From the NCBI GenBank assembly GCA_004123355.1, contig SCHM01000004.1:8087017-8151016 (forward strand): 64,000 nucleotides of DNA, in the 5' to 3' direction. The translations under genes and the position numbers were made by a program. The notes under the pieces are model-generated. The model saw nothing but the letters and a program-made list of their open reading frames with translations, searched no databases and had not been told where the DNA came from. This DNA comes from Amphirosellinia nigrospora. Taxonomy: Eukaryota; Ascomycota; Sordariomycetes; Xylariales; Xylariaceae. The number at the start of each line of letters is the position of its first letter. Within the stretch, counting starts at the first letter, position 1. Shown one piece after another: positions 11,044 to 22,289 of the stretch.

Positions 11044-12278
11044 GCCTCACAGCAAAGCGAGGACAGGCTGCAGCAATTGCAAAGTCAGGCGAGTGAAGGT
11101 TCTCAAGATTCATCCCACAGAGCTGCAAGCAAAGCGCCGGCCCAGTTAACCGACGGTTAGTGCGACGAAGGGAAGCCGCAGTGCCAGTATTGCGAGAAAC
11201 GCCAGTTAAAATGTTCCTACGTCCCTGTTGCGCCCCGACGGCGCCCCGAGACCTCTATGTCGGCCCCCTCCTCGAACCAAGATGCTCCCGCCATTCGCTA
11301 TCCGTAGATTCTAGCAAACACCGCTTTGACATGCGCCTAATGTATCACTATGCGACAGCAACGGCCCCCTCGCTGATAGAAGCGTTCCAACCCGAAGCAA
11401 GCGTGATACTTGCTTTGCAGGCAAGCTTGCCGAACCTTGCCTTTGAACACGACTTCGTCATGGACGCCGTCCTCTTGCTTGCCATCTTGCACCTTGGCTC
11501 TGAAGAAGGCGGCCCGAAGCCTCTCTATGCCCCCCATCGTCACATATCAGGGCCAGGCGATACGTAGTCTTCGCATTGCCGTGTCCGAGGCCTCCCTCCT
11601 CGCGTCTCGGGCCATAGCTGCGGCTTCCGTCTTGCTCGCCCTCACTTCGCTTGCTACAGATCGCCTACTCGGAAGCCCAGGGCTGTGGGTTGCTCGCTGG
11701 CTAGCATTGAAATCTGGCCCGCGCATCTTCATGTCGGTGCATGCCACCACTGCTGGCGAGGTCGCGAACCATCAAAATTCACGATCCCTCACTGCTCGCC
11801 AACGCTCTGTCGAACCGTCAACACCAGTAGCCGTTCTTCCTGGTCTTCTCAAGGCGCTCTCAGTCGACGTTGGATCAGAGGACCCTGTTTCCGAGGCAGC
11901 ACTTACACAGGCAGCAGTTTGCATTGGTAAGTTTGCAGGGCTTTTAACTCTTCCTCTTTCGACGTCGCAAATCGGGTCCCAGGTCCGGCGGTGGTCGTTA
12001 GCATTAGAATCGAAACAGTATCTTGATCTGCTGCAGGCAAACAACCCTCGTGCGTTGATTATTTTTCTTATTACCTGGTTTTTATGCAATACTTGCCGTG
12101 TGGCTGGCTTTTTAACGACGCGGCATCACATGATATGCAGTTGATTAGGAGTTTGCTAGGGCCTGATTGGCAACAGCATTTGGCTGTGCCGTATGCTGCC
12201 TTGGACCTTAGCATCGATAAGGAGGCAATGTCAGATTTTATAAGAGAATCTTTCTTATTCGAGACACCTGCGTCTTAA
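11044..12278 (+). pseudogene. Zn2Cys6 transcription factor, frame broken in several places
   Basis: The zinc cluster spans an intron. Exon 1 ends with TGCSNCKVRRVK; a GT donor at 11099 and a TTAG acceptor at 11160 join it to CDEGKPQCQYCEKRQLKC, giving the full CX2CX6C...CX2CX6C pattern. Downstream, segments resembling the fungal regulator middle domain are visible: RFDMRLMYHYATATAPSL (about 11310), FVMDAVLLLAILHLGS (about 11455), and PGLWVARWLAL near 11680. They lie in different frames, with shifts near 11300, 11540 and 12065, and the C-terminus (LLGPDWQQHLAVPYAALDL) is in yet another. No in-frame ATG precedes the cluster. The breaks could be real decay or assembly indels. Its target genes are unknown; the RTA1 gene is its nearest neighbour, on the other strand. 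Confidence 0.6.
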
Positions 12279-12933
12279 ATATCTACAGCATACTTTCAGC
12301 CATCTCATTCGGCAGTATTGGTACTTGTATCAGGGGAGCATGAGCCGTAGCAGGCTAATCCAGGCGTTGAATTTGAGGTAGACTAACTCGTTTTCAATAC
12401 GCCGAGGTCTCATAGAATAGCTCGGGATTGCCTAAAGCATCACAGTTCTCACTGCTGGGGTTCTAGTATCGAACTATTGTTATTGCACAAAGAGGAAGTT
12501 CTTCCCTCGCTAGCTGGTTCTGTTGTTCGAGTGTATTATATACGACACAGATCCCGGCCCCTGCCGGCTCAAAGCAGTTCCGTGATATAAACTAAAGGAC
12601 AAAAACAAATAAACCAATTCTATCCAACTATGTAGCTGTTTGAGGGACGTAGGGAGGGTCAAATTCGAGACGTATTTGTTTCGATCGCGCCTTGAGAAGT
12701 GTGTTGTAAAGGGAGCGTTATGCAATTGGCTCCTGGCGTGCTTGTAGAACCATGTAGGCTGTGGCCGACGTGACAGCAGAGACGGCGGGATGCTCAATCA
12801 TCATAGTTGGACTCAATTGCTGATCTGGATTCAGACTGGCAGTGGGACTAACTGTATCAGAAGTCGATATTAAAATCTCAATGTAGAGTTCTACCAAAAA
12901 TTGAGCTAATTGTTCTAGTGTGAGTCGAAAAAT
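12279..12933. other. Intergenic between converging genes
   Basis: Nothing recognised. It lies between the 3' ends of the Zn2Cys6 remnant (plus strand) and the RTA1 gene (minus strand), so it should hold both 3' untranslated regions. Confidence 0.4.
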
Positions 12934-13914
12934 TTAGCTGGAGTTAATTCGCACAAGAGAGTGTTCATCGTGGCTATTCTTGCCCGGAACTACCACGCCA
13001 TCTTTTCCGCGTATATAATTAGACGGGTGGTAATAAATTAGTAGAGCCACTATGGCAACCGACGTCAGTATTGTAAAGCTAGTTGATCTTGATGCGAAAA
13101 ACGGACAAGTACGGGTGGTACCTACACACTGCCCACATGGGGACTGAGTCAAACACATATAGGAAGACTTCGTTGCTCATTAGCGGGCCATTTCCACCGT
13201 CAGTGTATTCGACCAGCCGGATAAGTGATCTCACGAAGATCAAAGAGCTGACTCCGTATAGAACCCATAAGATAACAAGAAATTGGGTTTTCTTGCCAAT
13301 GTCGCTAAGGCGGCTTAACGGTTGTGATGAGTGCTTGTTAAGTCGGATATGGAAAATACCGGCCACGACGACAAAAAGACCAAAAGAGATAATCTGAAGC
13401 GCCAGACCAACTAGAATGATTGTCTTTCCCAGATCAAAGGTGTCGATCTTGCTAAGCATCCCGGCGCCGATGATCTGGATGAAGAAAGATAACACATCAC
13501 CGCCAACGAAGATTTTGGTAAGCCAAGAGGTTCTTATCGGGGATAGCCTCTCGGCCTCTAGAGAAACGATGACCCGCCCGAGGACCATATAGATCGACGC
13601 CGCGAACAGAGAGGGGGCAACGAGGAGGAATAAAGTTTGTATTAGGAACGGCACGATGGCCTGAGTATCGGAGCCGGACAGGAATCGGGTCGCATACCCC
13701 ACGGTTTCCACTACGGAAATTATCAGTCAGTCGATGCAAAAATATCCCTTTGGGATCCCAACATACAGATGCCGCCAACGACGAGCACGAGAAAATACCA
13801 GGTTCGTTGTCGGATTACATAGTAGATATGCAACACGGTGACTGCACCAAATAAGACCAGAAAGATGATGGCAGCCGCCTTAGAGGGTGTATATTTGTAA
13901 AATGAATAATCCAT
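12934..13914 (-). CDS. RTA1-family seven-transmembrane protein
   Basis: Three exons, 13914-13767, 13710-13126 and 13049-12934, join in frame to 282 residues with a stop at 12934. The introns are 13711-13766 (donor GTATGT) and 13050-13125 (donor GTAGGT), both ending in TAG. The protein opens with YKYTPSKAAAIIFLVLFG, a typical RTA1 start, and has about seven hydrophobic helices, including ETVGYATRF, PSLFAASIYMVLGRVI and the late DSVPMWAVLALLIYYHP. RTA1-like proteins are plasma-membrane or ER proteins linked to lipid translocation and to resistance against membrane-active compounds. No frame break is needed, which is unusual in this half of the window. The substrate is not known from the sequence. 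Confidence 0.9.
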
Positions 13915-14351
13915 GAGCAGCGAGAGATTTTATATGTCTGGCTGGAAGCGTGTGGTAGTCGTTATGGCCTCACGACAAGAAATGACACGGTTAATTTAAA
14001 GCGAGTGTGATCCTTCGGTCCCTGAAGCGAATGGATTTGGACGAAATAACAAAATCAACTTCACACTCACACACCAAGAAACATACTTAGATATATGTTT
14101 TTTCTTCGTCCGTCTCTCGTTCGGGTTGACCCCGTTAACTTTGGTATTTCGCATTTCGCATTTGGTGGCTCGTATTAGAATGGCCTATTAAGGAGGCTGT
14201 GCCTTCAATGGGAAATCATCAATCATCAGGGGGTACCATGTCAACATGGTTGTAGGGCTGGTGGTTGCGTGTGGGGATCTATACATACTATGTAGTATGC
14301 ATGCCGTAATGCGAAGTGCGAAATGCGAAATGCGAAAGTGGGGCTCCTAAT
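13915..14351. promoter_or_regulatory. Presumed upstream region of the RTA1 gene
   Basis: No coding sequence seen. The stretch lies directly upstream of the RTA1 start and contains a perfect 17-bp inverted repeat (described separately). Specific promoter elements cannot be assigned. Confidence 0.35.
14147..14337. repeat. Perfect 17-bp inverted repeat, 157 bp apart
   Basis: TTTCGCATTTCGCATTT at 14147-14163 is the exact reverse complement of AAATGCGAAATGCGAAA at 14321-14337. Each arm is itself built from a repeated TTTCGCA unit. It could be the ends of a small inverted-repeat element or a hairpin; no target-site duplication was identified. Confidence 0.6.
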
Positions 14352-14657
14352 GATTAACAGATCACGACACGTGATACTGGCCACATACCCATCTACTTCT
14401 CCCCAGAGATAGTGGTGGCGCAGCACCCACGATTATTGTAGTCGCGAACATGTCGCGACTTGTCCCGGCTCACCGCTCCGAGGCGCCGGCAGGGAAACCA
14501 TCTGCCAGGAAACAGGGGTCTAGGCACACTGATCCAACCAGAACAAAGAGACTCTTTGTATATAGCCAAGTAGTCACATAGAGCCCACAGACATGACTTC
14601 ACTGATCCTCCGTGCAACAACAGATGTTCACACCCTACCCTTGCAAGGTTCGTGACA
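14352..14657 (-). repeat. LTR copy, inverted relative to the RIP-mutated element
   Basis: Read on the minus strand from 14657, the sequence begins TGTCACGAACC and passes through GTTGTTGCACGGAGGATCAG and TTGGCTATATACAAAGAG. This is clearly related to the LTRs at 15373 and 21406. No internal element sequence follows it, so it looks like a solo LTR. Its end near 14352 is approximate. It is little affected by RIP. Confidence 0.6.
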
Positions 14658-15372
14658 CCGTCAATGGCAACTATCAAAAACCCTATCCTTGAGCCGATAC
14701 ACACTGGCTGTTTCATGAGGCTCTAGAACCACTCTCATGGAAGCTATTTAACTATACACAGGAGTCCCTTTGTCAACGTCTGTGCCCTATGACAGCAGCT
14801 CTGATCGGACCTCGTTACCTCGCATGTCAGGTGCTAGGATCACAGGAAGCTAGCTGGTACTACGAGGGTCTAGTACATAGAGATTGAATTTATAAAGACC
14901 CAAAGCCTCCACAAACAATGGGAAATGTTCAGGAATTAATAATATTAGCCCTTACCCCTACACTTCTACCTTCAATGGCCTAACGGCGAAGCTACTTCAT
15001 CTAGAGCCACACGCATGGCATACGCCCTTGGCATGAGTGGCGATGCTAGATGTCTCGCCGCGGTCATTAATATGTTTCTCGGTAAACGTCGCACTAGTTA
15101 ACCTTCTTTGTTTTCACCGACGATGTCCAGCCCATATCAAGATAATAAGCTGCCTTGTTGACTATTAGCTTAGGTTGACATTTGGAGGGGAAGGTGGCGT
15201 TTTCCCCATTCAATACGTAATGCCGGAAATCATGTAAACTTATAGAAACTGATTCAATTGACGCTGAGAGGTATCTAGCGTACTTAAGGCTGGCATTTGC
15301 CGGCTTAGGTATACACATCAGAACTGAGCAGGATTAGATTCGCTTAACTCTGTCCCTTGATTAATTATTTAA
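14658..15372. other. Flank between solo LTR and RIP block, no gene seen
   Basis: Mixed composition with no convincing coding frame. The G+C content begins to fall towards the AT-rich block at its right edge. Confidence 0.4.
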
Positions 15373-15520
15373 TATCACGATCTACGCGGTAAAATATAAA
15401 CATTGTTATTGCATAGAAGATTAGTAAAGTCATTTCTGGGGGCTTTATATAACTATATAGCTATATATAAAAGTTTTTTTGTTTAATTAGTCTTTAATCC
15501 CTATTTTTAGCAATATTTTT
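15373..15520 (+). repeat. Left LTR of the fossil element
   Basis: This segment aligns with 21406-21560 along its whole visible length. It keeps some normal composition in its first 90 or so bases and then becomes fully RIP-like. Its inner end cannot be placed because the mutated sequence runs straight into the internal region. Confidence 0.6.
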
Positions 15521-18500
15521 TTCTTTATGCTTTTTTGTCCTAAATAAAGCTATTATAAGCTTTGTTTATTATTTAAAGTTTTATATGTAGTATTTTAATT
15601 AAAGTTACTAAAAAAGTTTACTTTTAAATATTTTTTGTTATTAGCTTAATAAGCAGCTTATTATTGTATAGCCCGTTTTTTGCTATACTATTAAAATAAG
15701 CTAAATTTATTAAAATTCGAAAATAAAATTTCTATAAATAATAGTTATATTTTTTAAATCGGTAACTAGTTATTAAATAAGTTTATAATATTATTAATTT
15801 ACTAAGTATTATAAACTGCTTTATTATTATTTATTATTTAAAACTTTTTTATATAACTATTTTTTTTCGGTACTTTTATTATTTTTTTTATTAAAATTAA
15901 ACTTTTATTTTTTATTTCTGCTTTTTTGTTTGTTTTATTTTAGCTTAATAGTTTTTTATAATAGCCGGTTAAAGTTATAAATAATAAAATATAAAAATAC
16001 GTTTAATAATAAATGCTATAATTTAAAATATAAGTTTTTTTATAATATTTTATAATTTAATAAAAGCTTATTTATTTATTTTTTAGTTTTTTTATTTTTT
16101 TTAGTTTTATATGTTTTATATTTAGCTATATTTATTAGTTCGGTTAATATATAAATAAATTAACCTTACGTTTATTAGCATATAATTATTAATTTTTTAA
16201 GCTATGCTTATATTAATTTATAAGTTTTTTAATATTAAATTTATAATTTCGGCGATTTTATCCGCTTTATTAAGCTTTTTAATATTATATAATAATAAAT
16301 TAAAATTTTAAAGTATAAATAATTTAACGCTAATTTTTAAATAATAACTATAGTTATAAAAAAAAATATTATTTTATTAATAATAATTTTATAATTAGCA
16401 ACAAACTTAGCTAGCAATAGTTAATTTATTTAATTATTTTAATTTTTAATATATATATTTATAAATATTATTTAAAAGCTTAGTTAAATATTTTTATTTG
16501 CTTATTTGTTTATAAGTAATATATAATAAACGGTTTTAATATTAAGCTAAATCGCTTTAAAAATCGTTTTTAAAACTTAAAAACGAACTAAGTTTTTTAT
16601 CTAAAATAATAATATTAAAAATACTATAAAATAAATAAACTTATAATATAAAAACGTTAGTAAGCTTTTTTATATTTAGTAATTTATATAAATAAAATAG
16701 TATATTTTAGTTAATCGATCTATTATTATTAATATATTAATATATTTTCGCCCGTACTATATATAAAAAAAGTTTTATAATATAATTTATTAATATATCG
16801 AATTATTTTCGGTAAAATATTAAAAAATTATATAATAGTCTAACTATTAGTTTTTAAATATTTTTGCTTTTTTATATAATAATACGCTTTTACGTAAATA
16901 ATAATATTTTTATAAATATCCGGCTATTAGTACGTTTATATTATAATTTTAGCTATTTTTGCTTTATTTTAATATTTAATTAAAAATATATTATATAATT
17001 TATTAAGGCTTATATTTAAAATAATCGATTTTAAATAAAAATAAACGTTTATTAAAATATATTTTATTATTAAAAATTTAGTATTTTATAAATAAAACGT
17101 TTATATATTTTTTTAAAAGTTTTATTTATAATAATTTATAAAAAAATAGTTTATAATAGTATAAATTATTAAAGATAAATTATAAATAATATTAATTAAT
17201 TTATTAATATATATATATAGTAATAAAATATATGTTTTTTAAAATAGCGTTAAATAGTACTGCTTTTATTAATTTTTTGTTCGGGAGTAACTATTTATTT
17301 TTAAAACTATTTTATTATTCGCTATATTTTTTTCGTAAAAATCGTTAAATTGTTAACTTAATATATTTAGCTATATAATTTTTAATTTTAGCTTATAAAT
17401 AATCTAAAAATTAAATTAACTAAAAAATTTAAACTATTTAGCTTATTTTTAGCTTGAAGTTTTAATAGTTATAAAATATTAAAAGTTTTATAGTTTATAA
17501 ATATTTAAATAAAGTTTTTAATATTTTAAAGTTCGGGCTTTTATTTTTTAAATATTTTAATAATATTTAATAATTTTTTATTATAAATTTATAATTAAAT
17601 TTAGTTGCTATATATTTTGCAAAAAATAAGCTATAAAATAAAGTGCTTTTTTTTATTAAATTATAATATTTTTTATAGCCTAGTTTAACGTATTAGTTTT
17701 TATTATAGTTTTTTTTTATAAATCGAAATATTATAAATTAATATAGTTATAAAAGCATTTTTAAATATATAAAAGCGGTAATATATTTTTTTTTTATTTT
17801 TATTTAAAGTTTTTACTAAAAAAATTAATAAAAAGCCTAGCGATTTTTAAAAAGCTTTTAATAAACTTTTTATAATAATTAATAAAGCTTAAAAACTTTT
17901 AAAAGTTTTTATATAAAATTAATTAGTATTTTTATAATTTTAATGTTTTTATTTTAATTTTATTTATAGAAATATTTTTAGTAAAAATTATAAAGCCGAA
18001 ATATTTAGTATAAATAGTATAAAATTTATATTTATTAATATTAATTTATAGTCCCGATTTTTTACAGCTATTAGTATTTTTTTTATATATTTTATATGTT
18101 TTTTTTAGTTTTTAAATATATAAATATATTATTAAAATAAGCTAATATAAATTTCTAAAAAAATTTATATAAAATATTATTAATATAACGTTAAAACGTG
18201 CTTAAAATATTATATAAACTAAAAAAATATAATTAATATTTTATATAAACCGAATTTTATAATAAAAGCGGTTTTTTATTTATTTTTTTTAGCTATGTAG
18301 ATTTTATTAAACGTTATAATAATATTTATTTTTATAAAGATTTTTAAACTAAATAATACGTTTAATATTTCGTAAATTAATAAATAATAAATATTAGTTT
18401 TTAATTATAATATTATTTAAGCTTTTATAGTTTATATAAACTTATATATTTTTGCTTAGTTTTTTAATAAATAAAAAAGGTGCTAATACTAACGATTTAA

Positions 18501-21405
18501 AAAGTTTAATAAATTTTTTTTCTAAATTTTCGTTAAAAAACTTTTTAATAATTTTAAGTTTTTACTAAAATAGCAGTTTATTTTTATAACTAAACAGGTT
18601 TTTTTTTTTTAGTACGTTAATTTTATAGTTATAAATACAATATAAAAATAGTTCTATAGCTTTAAATAATAAAAACGTTTTAATTAAATTATAATATTTA
18701 TAAAGTAGTTTTACTTTAATGTTTTCTAAAATAGTTAATAGTTTATTTTTTATATATTTATTAATATTTTTTTATATTATTTTATTAAAAAATATTTATT
18801 ATATATATTATTAATAAAACTATAATATTTTAGGTTTAGTTTTTGTTTATATTTTTTTTTATTGCTTTTTACGTTTAAAATAATATATAAATTTAAATTA
18901 AATATATTTAATATTTTAAGTACTAAAAAATCGAAATACTAAAAATTTTATATAATAAAATAAAATATTAGTTATATTTTATTGTTTATAAAATATATAA
19001 AATTTATAGCTAATAATATATATATATTTTTTTTTATTAAATATATTATAAATTAATACTATATTTTTTTATATATTAAAAAAATATATATTTTTATTTA
19101 TTATTTTTTTAAGCCGAAATATAAATTGCGTATATTTATATATATATATTTCTAACGTAAATATAAAAATATTATTAGCTTAATTTATATAAAGGTTATA
19201 TTTTCGAAGCTAAAAATGTTTAATTATTATAAATATGTTTTTTTTAATATAGTTAATAATATAATAACGCGTTTTTTATATTTTTTAATAGTAAATATAA
19301 TTTTTATAAATTATATATTATTAATACGTTTTTTGTTTATAAAACGTAATTTTTTTAATATATTAAATATTAAAATATTATTATTTCGAAAAAGAACAAA
19401 TATTTAATTATTTATATTAAACTTAAATAAATAACTTTATATATATAGTTTTAGCTAAAGTTTAAGCTAAAGCTTACACTTTTAAATAATTATTGTTATT
19501 TTTTATATTAATAAAATCGTTTAATTTTTAAAACGCGTTATTTTTTTCTTAAGTTATTTATTATAGTTTATATATAAAAAGTTAGTATTTTTATATAAGC
19601 GTATTTTTACCTAGTAAGGGTTATTTGTAAAAAAAAGCTAGTTTATAAAAAAAGCTAAATTATAATTAATAATATTAAAACCGGTTTTAAAAACTAATAA
19701 TTTTATTTTAAATTTTATATATTAGTTTTAATACTTTTAATTATATATATTCTTTTTTTATATATTTATTTTTTATATATTTTAGCTATTTATAATATAA
19801 ATATAACTTTTTATAATTTATCGTTATTTTTTTATAATTAATAATTATTATATTACTATTATATACTTATTTTCCGTAAAAAATTAGTTTATAGTTTATA
19901 AATCGGATAATTAAAAAGGCGATATATTAAAAAACTGCTAAAATACGCCTAAAATATTAAATAATAGTTTTACTATTTAGCTAAAGCTAGTATAACTTTT
20001 TTTAAAACGATTTTTATAATATTCGAAGTTTAAAATATTTTCCGTTAATAATTAAAAAAAGCTATTTACCCGTTAAAATTATTTATAGCCAGTTTTAAAT
20101 ATATATTTATAAATACTGTTTATAATTTTTAATTTTTTTTTTTTTTAGTTTTAAAACTTTTACGAAATTATTTATATAAAATTTCCTACTAGCTATATAA
20201 AATTAGTAAAAAATATACTAAAAGATTAATTCTTTTAAAATAGTTTATTTATTTTTTTATTAGTATAAATAATTTTATTAATTATATTATAAATTTTTTT
20301 TAAGCTTTTAAATAAGTTTTTAATTTATATTATATTTAATTAATATTATTTTTAAGTTTTTTATAAACTTATATAAAATATAGTTCGACTATTAGTTATA
20401 CTAAGTTTTTAAATCTTAATATAATATAAAATTTAATTATAGTTTATAAAGTATTTTTTTTATACGTAGTTTTAGCTTATATATTATTTTTAACGTAAAA
20501 CTAGGTTTAGCGTTAACTTTAGTTTTTTTTTTACTATTAAATTTAATTAAATTATTAATTTTCGGCTGTTCTAATATTGAATATTTTTTAAATATTTAAA
20601 TTTTATTTAATATTTCGGCAAAGTTTTATATTAAATAATAATTTAGTTTATTTTTATTATTACGTTATATATTTATACTAGTTTTTAATTTTACGTAATA
20701 ATACTAGCTTTTATAACGAAAAAAAGCGCGTATAATTAAATATTAGCTACGCTATTTAAATATATAGCTACTAAAAATAAAATAAAATTATTATTTATAT
20801 TCTTTTTAAAAAATAATTAAAATAATTTAAAATATTTATTGTTTAAGAAAAATTTAATATTAATAGCGTTTATAAATATAATATTTAAAAATAAATTAAA
20901 AAAATATATAATATAATTTAAAGTTTTTAAACAAAAGCTAAAAATATTAATAATTATAGTAGTATTTTTTAATTTATAGTTAATTTATAGCTTATAAAAA
21001 CTAATATATTTAATATATAGTTAGTAATTTTTACTGCAATAAGCTTTACTACTAAAAATATATAAAAATAAAGTTAGTTTTATTTTAAAGGTTTATATAA
21101 TATTTTTTTTGTTTTTATTTTTATTTTAATAATACTTTTTATATAAAAGGTTTTTCCTTTAAAGGTTTAAACTTCTTATTTTTATTTTTAGTAGTTTTAT
21201 AGTAGCGTATATTAATCTAATAATATAGCTAGCTAATAATTAAAAATAATATATATTTCCGTAGTATTTATTTTTAAAACTTTATAGGTTAAATGCTTTA
21301 GCGGTTAATATTTATATAAAAAATTTTCGTTAGCTAATTAATAATAATAATAAATAATAATAATAGGGGCGATAGAAAAGCTTCTTTTTTTAAAATATAA
21401 CAAAC

Positions 21406-21560
21406 TATTACAATCTACGCAAAAGTAGGGTATAAATATTTATTATTGCACGGAAGATCAGTGAAGTTTATCTCCAGGGGCTCTATGTGACTATATGGCT
21501 ATATACGAGGAGTCTCTTTGTCTAACTGGTCCCTGATCCCTGTTCCTGGCATTTGATAAC
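21406..21560 (+). repeat. Right LTR of the fossil element, mostly spared by RIP
   Basis: It matches the left LTR through GAAGATCAGTGAAG, GGCTCTATGTGACTATATGG and GAGTCTCTTTGTC. Unlike the left copy it has nearly normal composition from about 21420 onward, so the RIP boundary falls inside this LTR. The LTR probably extends some way past 21560, but its outer end was not located. Confidence 0.6.
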
Positions 21561-21787
21561 CTGACGCCAGTGTACATAGTAATAGCAGCTATTGCAGTAC
21601 AGAATGCATCCCAAGACCCACGACTAGCCGATAACCTAAGGATCCTGTTGATTCGTAGCTTAGAGGGAACGATTAGATTAGCTAATTGGTAAACTAGGTC
21701 ATCTTGTACCTATGTAGCACCTCTGCGAGACGTCAAGATCGTACATATATTAAAGACTTGTCTTGTTGCATGTAAGACTGTCAAGGA

Positions 21788-21900
21788 CCCTGTGATATAT
21801 GGGGTAGGTCATCTATACTTGTTGTTGCGCGAGACTCTAAATCTACCTTCGTAGACGTAACTGGGCTATATACAGATGATCCCTTTGTCTCCGTACTGTG
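21788..21900 (+). repeat. Diverged LTR-like copy
   Basis: It starts TGTCAAGGACC and contains ACTTGTTGTTGCGCGAGACT, GGGCTATATACAG and ATCCCTTTGTCTCC. These are in the same order and spacing as in the LTRs at 14657 and 21406, but clearly diverged. Only the 5' part of the LTR is recognisable. Confidence 0.45.
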
Positions 21901-22289
21901 GCTAACACTTGTGGCTTGGAATCGTGGCTTCGTGGTAGGCTTCATGACAAGGACAATGCCTCCCTACATCTAACTTGCTGTCGTGCTTTATCATTTTTTT
22001 GCATGCTCGACTTCCTTCATACAATTGCTGATCTTGAACTACCTACGTATACACAATTGGCACTATCCTAGGTTTGGTTTGGCGCATAAGCCGAAAGGAG
22101 ATCCGTCCCGGAATTAAGACCGGAGCCGAGTCGTCGGTAAAGGGATGTATCTAATTGGATAGAGCGGTGTTAACCACGTGCCATACTTCCGTTGCGGATA
22201 AGGTCACTTTTGGATATGCGTCCGTCGCGTAGCCTACGCATTGTTCTCTAAACGTGTAATACCTACCTAGTTCAATGGTCTAGAATACT
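21901..22289. other. Intergenic, nothing recognised
   Basis: Normal composition, no repeat or gene recognised. It lies upstream of the next Zn2Cys6 gene and may carry its promoter. Confidence 0.35.

Larger units (their letters stand above)
15373..21650 (+). mobile_element. Fossil LTR retrotransposon, heavily RIP-mutated
   Basis: A block of about 6 kb is extremely A+T-rich, and the dinucleotides CA and TG are almost absent, the expected product of saturating RIP (C-to-T change at CpA on both strands). The same sequence, starting TATCACGATCTACGC on the left (15373) and TATTACAATCTACGC on the right (21406), lies in direct orientation at both ends. It matches the unmutated LTR copy at 14657, so the block is bounded by LTRs. 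The size suits a Ty3/Gypsy or Copia element, but no protein can be read, so the superfamily is open. It is broken throughout; no meaningful open frames remain. RIP acts quickly over sexual generations, so heavy mutation does not by itself prove great age. The right border is approximate. Confidence 0.75.

Noticed and set aside
19216-19407. 63-residue open frame in the RIP block
   Set aside because: Its composition (Ile, Phe, Asn, Lys, Tyr) is simply that of A+T-rich DNA; there are no motifs. It is chance within a fossil element.
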